Assembly (NCBI GenBank): GCA_964563755.1
Contig: CAZLYC010000001.1
Span: 124,001 to 188,000, forward strand
DNA length: 64,000 nucleotides
DNA from: JABMQF01 sp964563755
GTDB lineage: Archaea > Nanobdellota > Nanobdellia > Woesearchaeales > UBA11576
Reading direction: 5' to 3'
Shown here: one piece after another, positions 42,469 to 50,996 of the stretch
Numbering within the stretch: the first letter of the stretch is position 1
How the letters are laid out: every line of letters starts with the position of its first letter
The notes under the pieces: model-generated
The model's input: the letters and a program-made list of their open reading frames with translations, nothing else
What the model was told of the DNA's origin: nothing
The model's database searches: none
Translations under genes and position numbers: made by a program

Positions 42469-44475
42469 TCAGGCGGCCAACTTCTCTTTTCTCTCGGCTT
42501 TAGCTGCTTTCGAGAGATCAGAGTTCGCTGCTGATGCGGCACCCTTGAGCCTTTCAAATTGCCTTCTTCTCAGTTCAGTAAGCGCTTTCAATGCCGCATC
42601 CAAAGAACTCAATGTCTCTTTTTCAGTCGAATCAACATCAGATTTCTCTTTCTCAAGATATACTATCTGCTTGTTCACAGACACAATAGCTTCTTTCAAA
42701 TCACCATATGATTTCTTGACATCATCCTTGATTTTGTTGGACTTCCAATCTGCGATGTTTGATACCTTCTCCTGGAAATCATCTATCCTCTCCACATCTT
42801 CAGCTTCCTTGACCTCTTTAGGAGTGCCTACTGATGCTGCCATCTTCGCAATCTCTTTTAGTGCACGGGTAACATAAACTGATACCTTATTTGCGTAATC
42901 AGACGCATTCTCTATATGATAACACCCTTGCAGTATCTCACCATTCTTGTTTATGAAAGGAAGAATATCATTCCTGTTGAATTCAATGGTCTCATCAATG
43001 AATCTTTTTAGAGTCTCAAATACAGCACTTATGTTAGACGCAGCTTTAATGGCAACTTCTTCAGGCATCGCATCCTTATCCAGCGAATCCACTTCATCAT
43101 TTAATTTAGCGAATGCTTGCTGCATAAGTTTAATGTTTCTGTCCATCTGCTTCTCAAGCTTATCCATGCTCTTGGCAAAATTATCCGCTTCTTTCTCAAG
43201 AGCCACAACTTTTGAAGCTTCGTTCTTCATAATCTTGAGTGCCTTCCTTCCCTTGTCGACTACAGCATCAATCCTGTTTTTCAGGTCTTCAACCTTTGAA
43301 AGAGCCTGTTTCATAGCGTCATGCGATTCATGCAATCTCTTGAGTCTCTCGCCTCTTTGAGGGTCCTTGCTCTTCTGAGTCTCTTTTTCCAATGCAGTAA
43401 TCTTACTTTCCTGAGCAGAAATCTTTTTCCTGAGCTTATTCATCTCAATGTCAGCACGCACCTTGACCTGCTTCTCCAGCTTAATCTCTGAATCAAGTAT
43501 ATCCTTACCATACTTCGCCGCGCTCTTCATGGTCTTCATAGCAGAATCTATAGCATCTACTGTGTCCTTCCTGTAGTCATTTCCATACTTCTGGTCACGC
43601 ACAAGCTCACCGACTCCCCTCGCAAGGTCTTTCGCATCTTTCTTCAGCGTGGCGGTCTTATCAGAATCTTCCTTATCTTCAAGCGCGTGTTCTTTTATGT
43701 GCCTGTCAACCTCTTTAGCAAAAGCAAGAATTTTATCATCACGTTGCTCCTTACTCAGTTCAGCATCATCCATATCCTTTATTTTTTTGCTGACATTATC
43801 CACGCTTGCTGCCAATGCCGCGGCATGTATCTGCTCTTCAATATTCCTTTCTTCAACAGCAGCTTCAGATTCTGTGGCCTGCCCAAGCGCTCCTTCCTTA
43901 TGGATATGCACCTCTATCTTGTGCTCTTTCGATATTGCTTTTTCTTCAGGCGTAACATCATATCCTGCCTTAGCAAGAGCTTTCCTTTCTGCACGCGAGC
44001 CGCGTTCTTTTGCGCGTATGCCTTGCTTTAACACGAGGTAAACAACAGCCATACCAGCTCCTGCTATAGGAAGAATTGTGACATTGCCGAACATAATCCA
44101 AGATACTCCTACTATGAGAAGAATCAGTCCAAGGAAACCTCCTTGTGAAAGGCTCTTGTATCTCATAAATGCGAAAGCACATAATGCGAATATCGCAGAG
44201 TAAAGCATGAATGTAGCGACGGCCCCGCTGAACAGGAAATTAATCAGTACCAATATCAAGCCTACAGGAAATCCGATTCCTTTAACCCCTTCTTCTTTCC
44301 AGTCCCTTATCATAAGATACAGAGCGGCAGCAAGAAGCAGCCATAACACGGGTTTTATGGGAACATAATTTCCCAGGAAGCCCATTATCTTACCGTCGTT
44401 TCCAGTGTAAGAACCATAATTGGACATCAGGTTAGTGTAAACAGAACTTCCTGTTATTGTATTTAAAACTGACAT
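42469..44475 (-). CDS. Membrane protein with a very long coiled-coil domain
   Basis: A 668-aa protein: a short N-terminal segment, then about five membrane spans (near 34-50, 64-82, 83-100, 110-126, 127-146), then about 500 residues of mostly charged helix and coiled coil on the cytoplasmic side (for example KLRKKISAQESKITALEKE). Only one Cys in the helical part. No family recognised; scaffolding, membrane organisation or DNA segregation are all possible. A TATA-like AGTATTTAAATCC shared with the divergent pta promoter lies 25-40 nt upstream. Confidence 0.78.
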   Translation of the reverse strand: MSVLNTITGSSVYTNLMSNYGSYTGNDGKIMGFLGNYVPIKPVLWLLLAAALYLMIRDWKEEGVKGIGFPVGLILVLINFLFSGAVATFMLYSAIFALCAFAFMRYKSLSQGGFLGLILLIVGVSWIMFGNVTILPIAGAGMAVVYLVLKQGIRAKERGSRAERKALAKAGYDVTPEEKAISKEHKIEVHIHKEGALGQATESEAAVEERNIEEQIHAAALAASVDNVSKKIKDMDDAELSKEQRDDKILAFAKEVDRHIKEHALEDKEDSDKTATLKKDAKDLARGVGELVRDQKYGNDYRKDTVDAIDSAMKTMKSAAKYGKDILDSEIKLEKQVKVRADIEMNKLRKKISAQESKITALEKETQKSKDPQRGERLKRLHESHDAMKQALSKVEDLKNRIDAVVDKGRKALKIMKNEASKVVALEKEADNFAKSMDKLEKQMDRNIKLMQQAFAKLNDEVDSLDKDAMPEEVAIKAASNISAVFETLKRFIDETIEFNRNDILPFINKNGEILQGCYHIENASDYANKVSVYVTRALKEIAKMAASVGTPKEVKEAEDVERIDDFQEKVSNIADWKSNKIKDDVKKSYGDLKEAIVSVNKQIVYLEKEKSDVDSTEKETLSSLDAALKALTELRRRQFERLKGAASAANSDLSKAAKAERKEKLAA

Positions 44476-44554
44476 GAAGTGCTATCACTGTGAGCAGGAT
44501 TTAAATACTTTGTCGTTTTTATGACGTCAGGCAAACAGAAAAAGAGGTGTGTGA

Positions 44555-45571
44555 ATGAAAGACTTCATTGCTGAAATAAAGGATAAAGCAAGGTCAGACC
44601 CGAAAAGGATAGTCTTTCCAGAATCAACAGAAGAAAGGACACTCAAAGCAATTGAAATAATCCTAAAAGAGAGGACCGCCCAACCCATTCTAGTCGGAAA
44701 TGAACAGGCAATACGTAAAAAAATACAAGAGATGGGACTAAACCTCAATGGGGTCCAGTTCGTTGACCATCTCTGCGAAGCAAACAAGCCTTGGTTTGAG
44801 AAATATGCTCAGGAATTCTACAACCTAAGAAAAGACAAGGGTATGACTGTCGAAAAAGCGAAGCAACTACTAAAAGAAGAGATATACTATGGCACCATGA
44901 TGGTCCACATGGAAGACGCAGACGGACTCATTTCAGGAGCGATACACAGCACAGGACACACAATACTTCCAGCACTCCAGATAATAAAAACAAGAGAAAA
45001 ATTCCACAAGGTCTCTGGTGTTTTTTTCATACGGTTCAAGGATGAAGTCATGCTGTTCTCAGACGCAGCAGTCACGATAGAGCCGGATGCACATGACCTC
45101 GCAGAGATAGCAATAGACACAGCAAGGACCGCGATAAGATTCGGCATAGAACCCAGAGTCGCCATGCTTTCATTCTCCACAAAAGGCAGCGCAGACCACC
45201 CTCTTGCAAAGAAAGTGAAGGAAGCTACAGAGATGGCAAGAGACAAGGCGAAACAATTGCTACCTGAGGCAGTAATTGACGGTGAGATGCAGCTCGATGC
45301 AGCAGTAGAACCTTGGGTGGCGAAGATAAAATGCCCTGGCGCAATAATACAGGGAGACGCAAATGTGCTCATCTTCCCAGACCTTCAGGCAGCAAACATA
45401 GGCTACAAATTAGCAACCTTCTTCGGCAACGCAGAAGCGATAGGGCCTATACTCCAGGGACTGAGAAAACCTGTAAATGACCTTTCAAGAGGATGCCAGG
45501 TGCAAGACATAGTAGATATAGCTGCTATGACCGTCATAGAATGCCATCACATAGAAGGCGGCGAAGAGTAA
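44555..45571 (+). CDS. pta: Phosphate acetyltransferase
   Basis: A 338-aa Pta that interconverts acetyl-CoA and acetyl phosphate. Family stretches include RIVFPESTEERTL near the start, DADGLISGAIHSTGHT (about 127), EPRVAMLSFSTKGSA (about 203) and the KCPGAIIQGDANVLIFPDL segment (about 258). It is the short single-domain form. A GAGGTG ribosome site lies 6 nt before the ATG. With ackA 1.9 kb away it forms an acetate fermentation route with ATP gain; this pair is widespread in bacteria but rare in archaea, so an origin by transfer is likely. Confidence 0.95.
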   Translation: MKDFIAEIKDKARSDPKRIVFPESTEERTLKAIEIILKERTAQPILVGNEQAIRKKIQEMGLNLNGVQFVDHLCEANKPWFEKYAQEFYNLRKDKGMTVEKAKQLLKEEIYYGTMMVHMEDADGLISGAIHSTGHTILPALQIIKTREKFHKVSGVFFIRFKDEVMLFSDAAVTIEPDAHDLAEIAIDTARTAIRFGIEPRVAMLSFSTKGSADHPLAKKVKEATEMARDKAKQLLPEAVIDGEMQLDAAVEPWVAKIKCPGAIIQGDANVLIFPDLQAANIGYKLATFFGNAEAIGPILQGLRKPVNDLSRGCQVQDIVDIAAMTVIECHHIEGGEE

Positions 45572-45620
45572 ACACAAACAAAATAAAAAATATTTTTTTA
45601 TTCAATCAATTCTTCTTTTA

Positions 45621-47360
45621 TCAATTATCATCCATCGTAGAAGTATCTCCTACAGGCAGACCGAGTTCCTGGCACTTAAGGACACGGCGCATAATCTTGC
45701 CAGACCGGGTCTTAGGCAATGAGTCCCTGAACTCAATCTCTTTCGGATAAGCATGGCCAGCTAATCTGCCTTTGATGAAGTTCTGGATATCTTTCTCCAG
45801 TTCCTTAGTTGGCTTGAAACCTTTCTTCAATGCGACAAAAGCCTTGATTATCTCTCCATAAAGAGGGTCTGGCTTTCCGATGACACCCGCTTCTGCAATC
45901 GCAGGATGCTCGACAAGAGCAGACTCGACTTCAAATGGACCTACACGGTGGCCCGCAGTCTTTATCACGTCATCAGCCCTGCCTATGAACCAGAAATAAC
46001 CATCCTCATCCATCCTTGCCCTGTCACCGCTTATGTACCAGCCATTCTTGAAATAAGAATCATACTTCTCCTTGTTGTTCCAGATCTCAATCATCATTGA
46101 AGGCCAGCCAGGACGTATCGCAAGATTTCCTTCATTACCTGCTGGAATTGGTTCTCCATTATCGTCAACTATCCCTGCAACAACTCCTGGGAAAGGTCGA
46201 CCCATGCTGCCAACCTTCACAGCCATACTAGGATAGTTCGCTATTAGGATTCCGCCTGTCTCTGTCTGCCACCAATTGTCATGGAAAGCAAGACCCAAAT
46301 TATCAAGACCCCACCATACAGCTTCAGGATTCAATGGCTCGCCAACAGAACATAGATGACGCAAAGACGACAGGTCATATTTCTTAGCAATATCAGCACC
46401 TTCCTTCATCATCATCCTTATCGCAGTAGGAGCAGTGTACCAGACAGTGACTTTGTAATCATTAATCACTTTGTACCATAACTCTGCGCTGAACCTTCTC
46501 GCATCAACAATGGAAGTTACACCGTTAGATATCGGCCCCAAAATTCCATAAGCGATTCCAGTCACCCAGCCAGGGTCAGCAGTGCACCAATACATATCAT
46601 CAGGATGCAGGTCAAGAATCCATTTAGCTGTAAGATGCTGATGCAATATATCATAATGAGTATGCACAACACCTTTTGGCTTACCGGTCGTTCCTGAAGT
46701 GTATAGCATGTAAGCCTTGTCCTTCGGCGCCATATGAACAGCATCGAACTTATCTGAAACAGACTTCATCTCAGCATCAAAACTCAATTCGCCGTCAACA
46801 ACAGGATAATTTCCTGTGACTATCACTTTCTCAAGATTAGGAAGCTTAGATCTAATCTTATCAACCCTGTCTTTGAGGTCTGGGCTTGTTACAACAATCT
46901 TAGCTCCGCTGTCATTGAGCCTGTCGAACAATGCATCAGGTCCGAATGCGGAAAACAATGTAGAACCGACACAGCCAGATTTCAGTATTCCCAAAAATCC
47001 TATGTAGAGCTCAGGAATCCTCGGAAGGAAAAGAAATACCCTGTCACCTTTTTTAGCGCCATTCTTTACAAGTACATTCGCGAACCTGTTAGACAAAGTA
47101 GAAATCTCACCGAATGTCAAGTCCTTTGTGCCTTCGTCCCCTATCCAATGAATAGCAATCTTGTTCTTCATCTCAATCGATGTGTGCTTCTCAATTACGT
47201 TGTGAGCAGCGTTAATCTTTCCATCTTTGAAGAAAACAAGCTCTTTCTCATAATCCTTCCAGGAGAATTTTTTATACATCTTTGAATAATCAGGAAGATT
47301 CGGCTTTGCTTTGAGCTTAGAAATATCCTTCTTCACTATCTTAGGCTGCTTTTCCGACAT
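45621..47360 (-). CDS. acs: Acetyl-CoA synthetase (AMP-forming)
   Basis: A 579-aa ANL-superfamily ligase that makes acetyl-CoA from acetate with ATP. It has the P-loop YTSGTTGKPKG (about 222), the W-x-T-E-T motif (NWWQTETGG, about 368), the hinge region GRADDVI and the C-terminal catalytic Lys in SGKIMRR (about 562). The ATG at 47360 (MSEKQPK) is preferred over the in-frame GTG at 47366 because the GAGGTG ribosome site would otherwise overlap the start. Located between pta and ackA on the opposite strand, it is the assimilation counterpart of the Pta-AckA route. Confidence 0.93.
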   Translation of the reverse strand: MSEKQPKIVKKDISKLKAKPNLPDYSKMYKKFSWKDYEKELVFFKDGKINAAHNVIEKHTSIEMKNKIAIHWIGDEGTKDLTFGEISTLSNRFANVLVKNGAKKGDRVFLFLPRIPELYIGFLGILKSGCVGSTLFSAFGPDALFDRLNDSGAKIVVTSPDLKDRVDKIRSKLPNLEKVIVTGNYPVVDGELSFDAEMKSVSDKFDAVHMAPKDKAYMLYTSGTTGKPKGVVHTHYDILHQHLTAKWILDLHPDDMYWCTADPGWVTGIAYGILGPISNGVTSIVDARRFSAELWYKVINDYKVTVWYTAPTAIRMMMKEGADIAKKYDLSSLRHLCSVGEPLNPEAVWWGLDNLGLAFHDNWWQTETGGILIANYPSMAVKVGSMGRPFPGVVAGIVDDNGEPIPAGNEGNLAIRPGWPSMMIEIWNNKEKYDSYFKNGWYISGDRARMDEDGYFWFIGRADDVIKTAGHRVGPFEVESALVEHPAIAEAGVIGKPDPLYGEIIKAFVALKKGFKPTKELEKDIQNFIKGRLAGHAYPKEIEFRDSLPKTRSGKIMRRVLKCQELGLPVGDTSTMDDN

Positions 47361-47472
47361 ATTCACACCTCTTTAGAAACATGAATGGGGACAAATTATT
47401 TAAATAGTTTCCTATAACAACATACACTCGTAAACAACACAGAATCAGATATCAACAAAAAAGAGGTAAAAG

Positions 47473-48564
47473 ATGGAACACATACTAATCCTGAACATAG
47501 GGTCTTCTTCAATAAAATATGAAGTCTTCAAACATGAGGAAGTAATACTGAAAGGCTATCTTGAACGTGTAAAGAACTACGAGAAAGGAATCAAGAGCAT
47601 AATAGATATAATAGAGAACCAGAACATAAAACTCAACGCCATAGGACACAGAGTCGTCCATGGAGGAAACCATTCTGACCCTGCGATAATCAACAACGAG
47701 AAGGTAAAAGAGCTCGAAGAGATATCCGAACTCGCGCCGTTGCATAACATACCTGAAGTCGAAGGAATAAAGATATGCATGAAACTCTTCTCAATACCAC
47801 AGGTAGCGGTGTTTGACACAGCATTCCACCAATTGATACCAGAAAAAGCACACACTTACGCGATACCAGAAAAAATCGCGAAGAAGCATAAGATAAGAAG
47901 ATACGGCTTCCATGGCATGAGCCACAAATTCGTCTCACATGAAGCAGCGAAGATAATAGGAAAACATGCAGATGAACTCAAGATAATAACCTGCCATCTA
48001 GGAAATGGCTGTTCAATAGCAGCGATAAAACACGGAAAATCAGTCGATACATCCATGGGTTTCACTCCCCTCGAAGGCCTTGTCATGGGGACAAGATGCG
48101 GAGACATAGACCCGGCGATAATACCTTTCCTCCAGCACAAGGAAAAGATGGATTACAAGAAAATCGAAGAGCTGCTAAACAAGAAATCAGGCCTGCTCGG
48201 ACTGTGCGGCAAGACAGACATGAGAGACATACACTCACTGATGCCAACAGACCACAACGCAAAGCTTGCGAATGAGTTATTCTGTTACAGGTTGATAAAG
48301 TACATCGGAGCTTATTCCGCAGCGATGAATGGAGTAGACGCAATAGTCTTCACAGGCGGCATAGGACAGAATGCCTGGTGGGTAAGAGAGCATATACTAC
48401 AAAGCCTCGAATACCTCGGTGTCAGAGTGAACACCAAATCCAATATGAAGAACGAACTAAAGATACACAAGTTCACATCAAAAGTCAAAGTCTTGGTAAT
48501 ACCAACCAATGAAGAGCTGATGATGGCAAGAGAAGTAAGAAGGATGCTGAAGCCAGCAGTATGA
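47473..48564 (+). CDS. ackA: Acetate kinase
   Basis: A 363-aa AckA of the ASKHA fold. Visible motifs are NIGSSSIKYEVF at the start, GHRVVHGG (about 56), FDTAFHQ (about 115), the YGFHGMSHK signature (about 150), HLGNGCSI (about 175) and FTGGIGQNA (about 293). It makes ATP and acetate from acetyl phosphate. It is somewhat shorter than the usual 400 residues but every catalytic motif is present. An AAGAGGT ribosome site precedes the ATG. Acs is transcribed divergently. Confidence 0.95.
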   Translation: MEHILILNIGSSSIKYEVFKHEEVILKGYLERVKNYEKGIKSIIDIIENQNIKLNAIGHRVVHGGNHSDPAIINNEKVKELEEISELAPLHNIPEVEGIKICMKLFSIPQVAVFDTAFHQLIPEKAHTYAIPEKIAKKHKIRRYGFHGMSHKFVSHEAAKIIGKHADELKIITCHLGNGCSIAAIKHGKSVDTSMGFTPLEGLVMGTRCGDIDPAIIPFLQHKEKMDYKKIEELLNKKSGLLGLCGKTDMRDIHSLMPTDHNAKLANELFCYRLIKYIGAYSAAMNGVDAIVFTGGIGQNAWWVREHILQSLEYLGVRVNTKSNMKNELKIHKFTSKVKVLVIPTNEELMMAREVRRMLKPAV

Positions 48565-48578
48565 TTGATGTTGGCGAG

Positions 48579-49637
48579 TCAGTAGCTTAATCTATATCTA
48601 AGAATAGCAGCTATTCCCCCAAGACCATCAAGCTTCTTTCCACCGTCATGAGAAGAAGAGATTATCTTTATCTCTGCGCCATTCCTGTCAGCAGTCCTCA
48701 TTATGCTGTTGATAATATCAAATGAATTCTCCAGACGTCTTTTCTGTATGAATCCATCAGTAACAAGGAGAGTCCTTGCTGCGCCTGACTGCACAGCGAC
48801 TTGGGTCTCAGAAACACCATAGCTTGCAGCACCCTGCGTAGATATTTCGGAAAGAAGCTCCTCAACAAGCCTCATCTCAGATGCTGCACGCTCCTGCTGC
48901 AACACTGTCTGAACCTCAGGACGTTTTATTACTTCATTTATAGCATTCCTGTCACAGGATGAACAAGTAGCGAGAACAAACTTCTTCTTAAGCTCTTGAT
49001 CCTTAAGGTTCTTGAACAATTCCTCTTTCCAGAACGCAGGACTCGCAAGAATCACGTGACTTATACTGTGCCTTGTGACATACTCCTGCAGGGCCTTGAT
49101 TATCTCTTCATAGAAATTCTTTGAACCCTGCTTCGCCTCTGCCTTCTTTTCGACATCGCCTTTCAATTCAAGAAGAACCTCAAAGCCATATTTTTTCATC
49201 AATGCAATGTACGCCTCTTCGCGATCAAAGACACAGATAAGAGTATCAGGACTTTTTTCTTTCGAAGCTTCATCAAGCTTCTGCCGCTGGAACTTGAGCC
49301 ACTCCTGTTTCTTGAGGGTTATAGAAACCCCTTCCTCAACATTGAATGTATGATAAGAACCTTTAGGGATATCTTCCTTGCCTTCAGCAACCTTGCCAGA
49401 AACCCTAAGAACATTAAGCGAGGGATGGAATTCCACTTTCTCAACTTCAATACTGAGAAATACGGGCTTCTTCACAACATCCTGAGAACGCTCATCCGCT
49501 CCTCCTACCTTAATCTTGCGGAATGTCCTGCCTTCAACAATATCACCAGAATCTATTATGCTAGAAAGATGCCAAAGGTCATCAAGGTTCTCAATCATAA
49601 CCTTAGCATCATTTTTGTGGAATTGCAAAATTTTCAT
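48579..49637 (-). CDS. pelA: mRNA surveillance/ribosome rescue factor Pelota
   Basis: A 352-aa archaeal Pelota (Dom34), related to release factor aRF1 but without the GGQ motif, which rescues stalled ribosomes together with an aEF1A- or ABCE1-type partner. The N-terminal Sm-like domain (about 1-130), the central domain with HVILASPAFWKEEL (about 210) and the C-terminal eL30-like domain (LLVTDGFIQKRR near 290; GGIAAILRYR at the end) are recognisable. Convergent with ackA with a 14-nt gap. Confidence 0.95.
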   Translation of the reverse strand: MKILQFHKNDAKVMIENLDDLWHLSSIIDSGDIVEGRTFRKIKVGGADERSQDVVKKPVFLSIEVEKVEFHPSLNVLRVSGKVAEGKEDIPKGSYHTFNVEEGVSITLKKQEWLKFQRQKLDEASKEKSPDTLICVFDREEAYIALMKKYGFEVLLELKGDVEKKAEAKQGSKNFYEEIIKALQEYVTRHSISHVILASPAFWKEELFKNLKDQELKKKFVLATCSSCDRNAINEVIKRPEVQTVLQQERAASEMRLVEELLSEISTQGAASYGVSETQVAVQSGAARTLLVTDGFIQKRRLENSFDIINSIMRTADRNGAEIKIISSSHDGGKKLDGLGGIAAILRYRLSY

Positions 49638-49748
49638 ATTACAAGCCCTAAAACCTCATTTTTTGACGAGATAAACAGAAAAACATAAATATATAAAGAT
49701 ATTCATTTTGGGTTATAAACCGTATAAAGCTCAAAAAAGGTGTGCTTA

Positions 49749-50951
49749 ATGTCAGCAACAAACCCCCCCAAAATATTAGTTAGTTCTAGAAAAGCACAGG
49801 ATGCAGGCTCAGCAGCAGCACTTGTGGCAGTAATAGCATTACTAATCATATTCTACCTGCTTTTCATACCACCCAGCTTCAGGGACCAGATACTTGAAGG
49901 CAACGGGACATTGACAGACAGCACAACAGGGGTCAACGCAACAATACTCAAATCTAGTCCAGGAACATTATCAAAAATATCTGCTGAAGAGATAGAGCAT
50001 AACATACCTTCAGTAACATTATTCTCAAAGAAAGAATCAAAAGTGCTAGAGACATTCCCAGCACTCTCAGTCAAATCATCAATCTTCGGAACAAAGACAG
50101 CAAGCATGCAGTTCAGCATGGATGACCTTGAGAACACAGACAACATACTGCTCACGTTCATAGATAAGAAAAGAAAAGGAGACATATCAGTCAAGCTAAA
50201 CGGAAACGAGATATACAATGCAGGCATAGACAGCGAAAACCCTGCACCGATATCATTAGCAAACAGGTTCCTTGTTCAAGGCAACAATAACCTAGAGTTC
50301 ACACCTGAGAAAGCAGGATTCGCATTCTGGAGAGTAAACAAACACGAGCTTTCAACCCTACAGATAACCGGAGACGTAAAGGACATATCAAGACAGAAAA
50401 GCAACAACATATTTGTAGTGCCTGCGACAGAGAAATCCAATGTCAAACGCGCAATTTTAAGATTCACACCAGAGTGCACGACCGGAAAAGTCGGCAAGCT
50501 GAATGTCCTCGTAAACCAGCACTCTGTCTATTACTCTGTACCTGACTGCGGCGGAAGGATAGTCATAGAATTCACTCCAGACGCGCTGCGCGAAGGCGAG
50601 AATACAATAGTATTCGACAGCGAAGAAGGAAGCTACCTGATAGACCTGATAAGAATAACATCAGAACTTAAGGAAGTGCTGCAGCCAGCGTATTACTTCG
50701 AGATAACATCAGAAGTCATGAGCGCAATAAGGGATGGCCAGTACAGCCTAATACTCAAGCTGACTTTCACAGAAGCTACAGAGCAGAAATCAGGCACGCT
50801 CAACATAAACGGAAGAGAGACAAGCATATTCCAGACAGACAGATTATACACAAAGAACATCAATGACTACGTAATCGAAGGAAACAACGCAATAAAGATA
50901 ACGCCTGAGACAACTCTAGAGATAGTGTCTATGGAAGTCGTCAAGGAATAA
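49749..50951 (+). CDS. Membrane-anchored extracellular beta-rich protein, first gene of an envelope operon
   Basis: A 400-aa protein with one N-terminal membrane span (about 23-40) followed by beta-sandwich repeats that resemble carbohydrate-binding or Ig-like folds (two similar units around VKLNGNEIYNAG and LNINGRETSIF). The ATG at 49749 is chosen because a GGTG ribosome site sits 6-9 nt before it. No family recognised. It begins a co-directional block of five genes (49749-56279) with gaps of 12-70 nt. Confidence 0.78.
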   Translation: MSATNPPKILVSSRKAQDAGSAAALVAVIALLIIFYLLFIPPSFRDQILEGNGTLTDSTTGVNATILKSSPGTLSKISAEEIEHNIPSVTLFSKKESKVLETFPALSVKSSIFGTKTASMQFSMDDLENTDNILLTFIDKKRKGDISVKLNGNEIYNAGIDSENPAPISLANRFLVQGNNNLEFTPEKAGFAFWRVNKHELSTLQITGDVKDISRQKSNNIFVVPATEKSNVKRAILRFTPECTTGKVGKLNVLVNQHSVYYSVPDCGGRIVIEFTPDALREGENTIVFDSEEGSYLIDLIRITSELKEVLQPAYYFEITSEVMSAIRDGQYSLILKLTFTEATEQKSGTLNINGRETSIFQTDRLYTKNINDYVIEGNNAIKITPETTLEIVSMEVVKE

Positions 50952-50996
50952 TAATTACAATTATCCCAAAAAACAAAAGAGGTGCAAGTATTTCTG

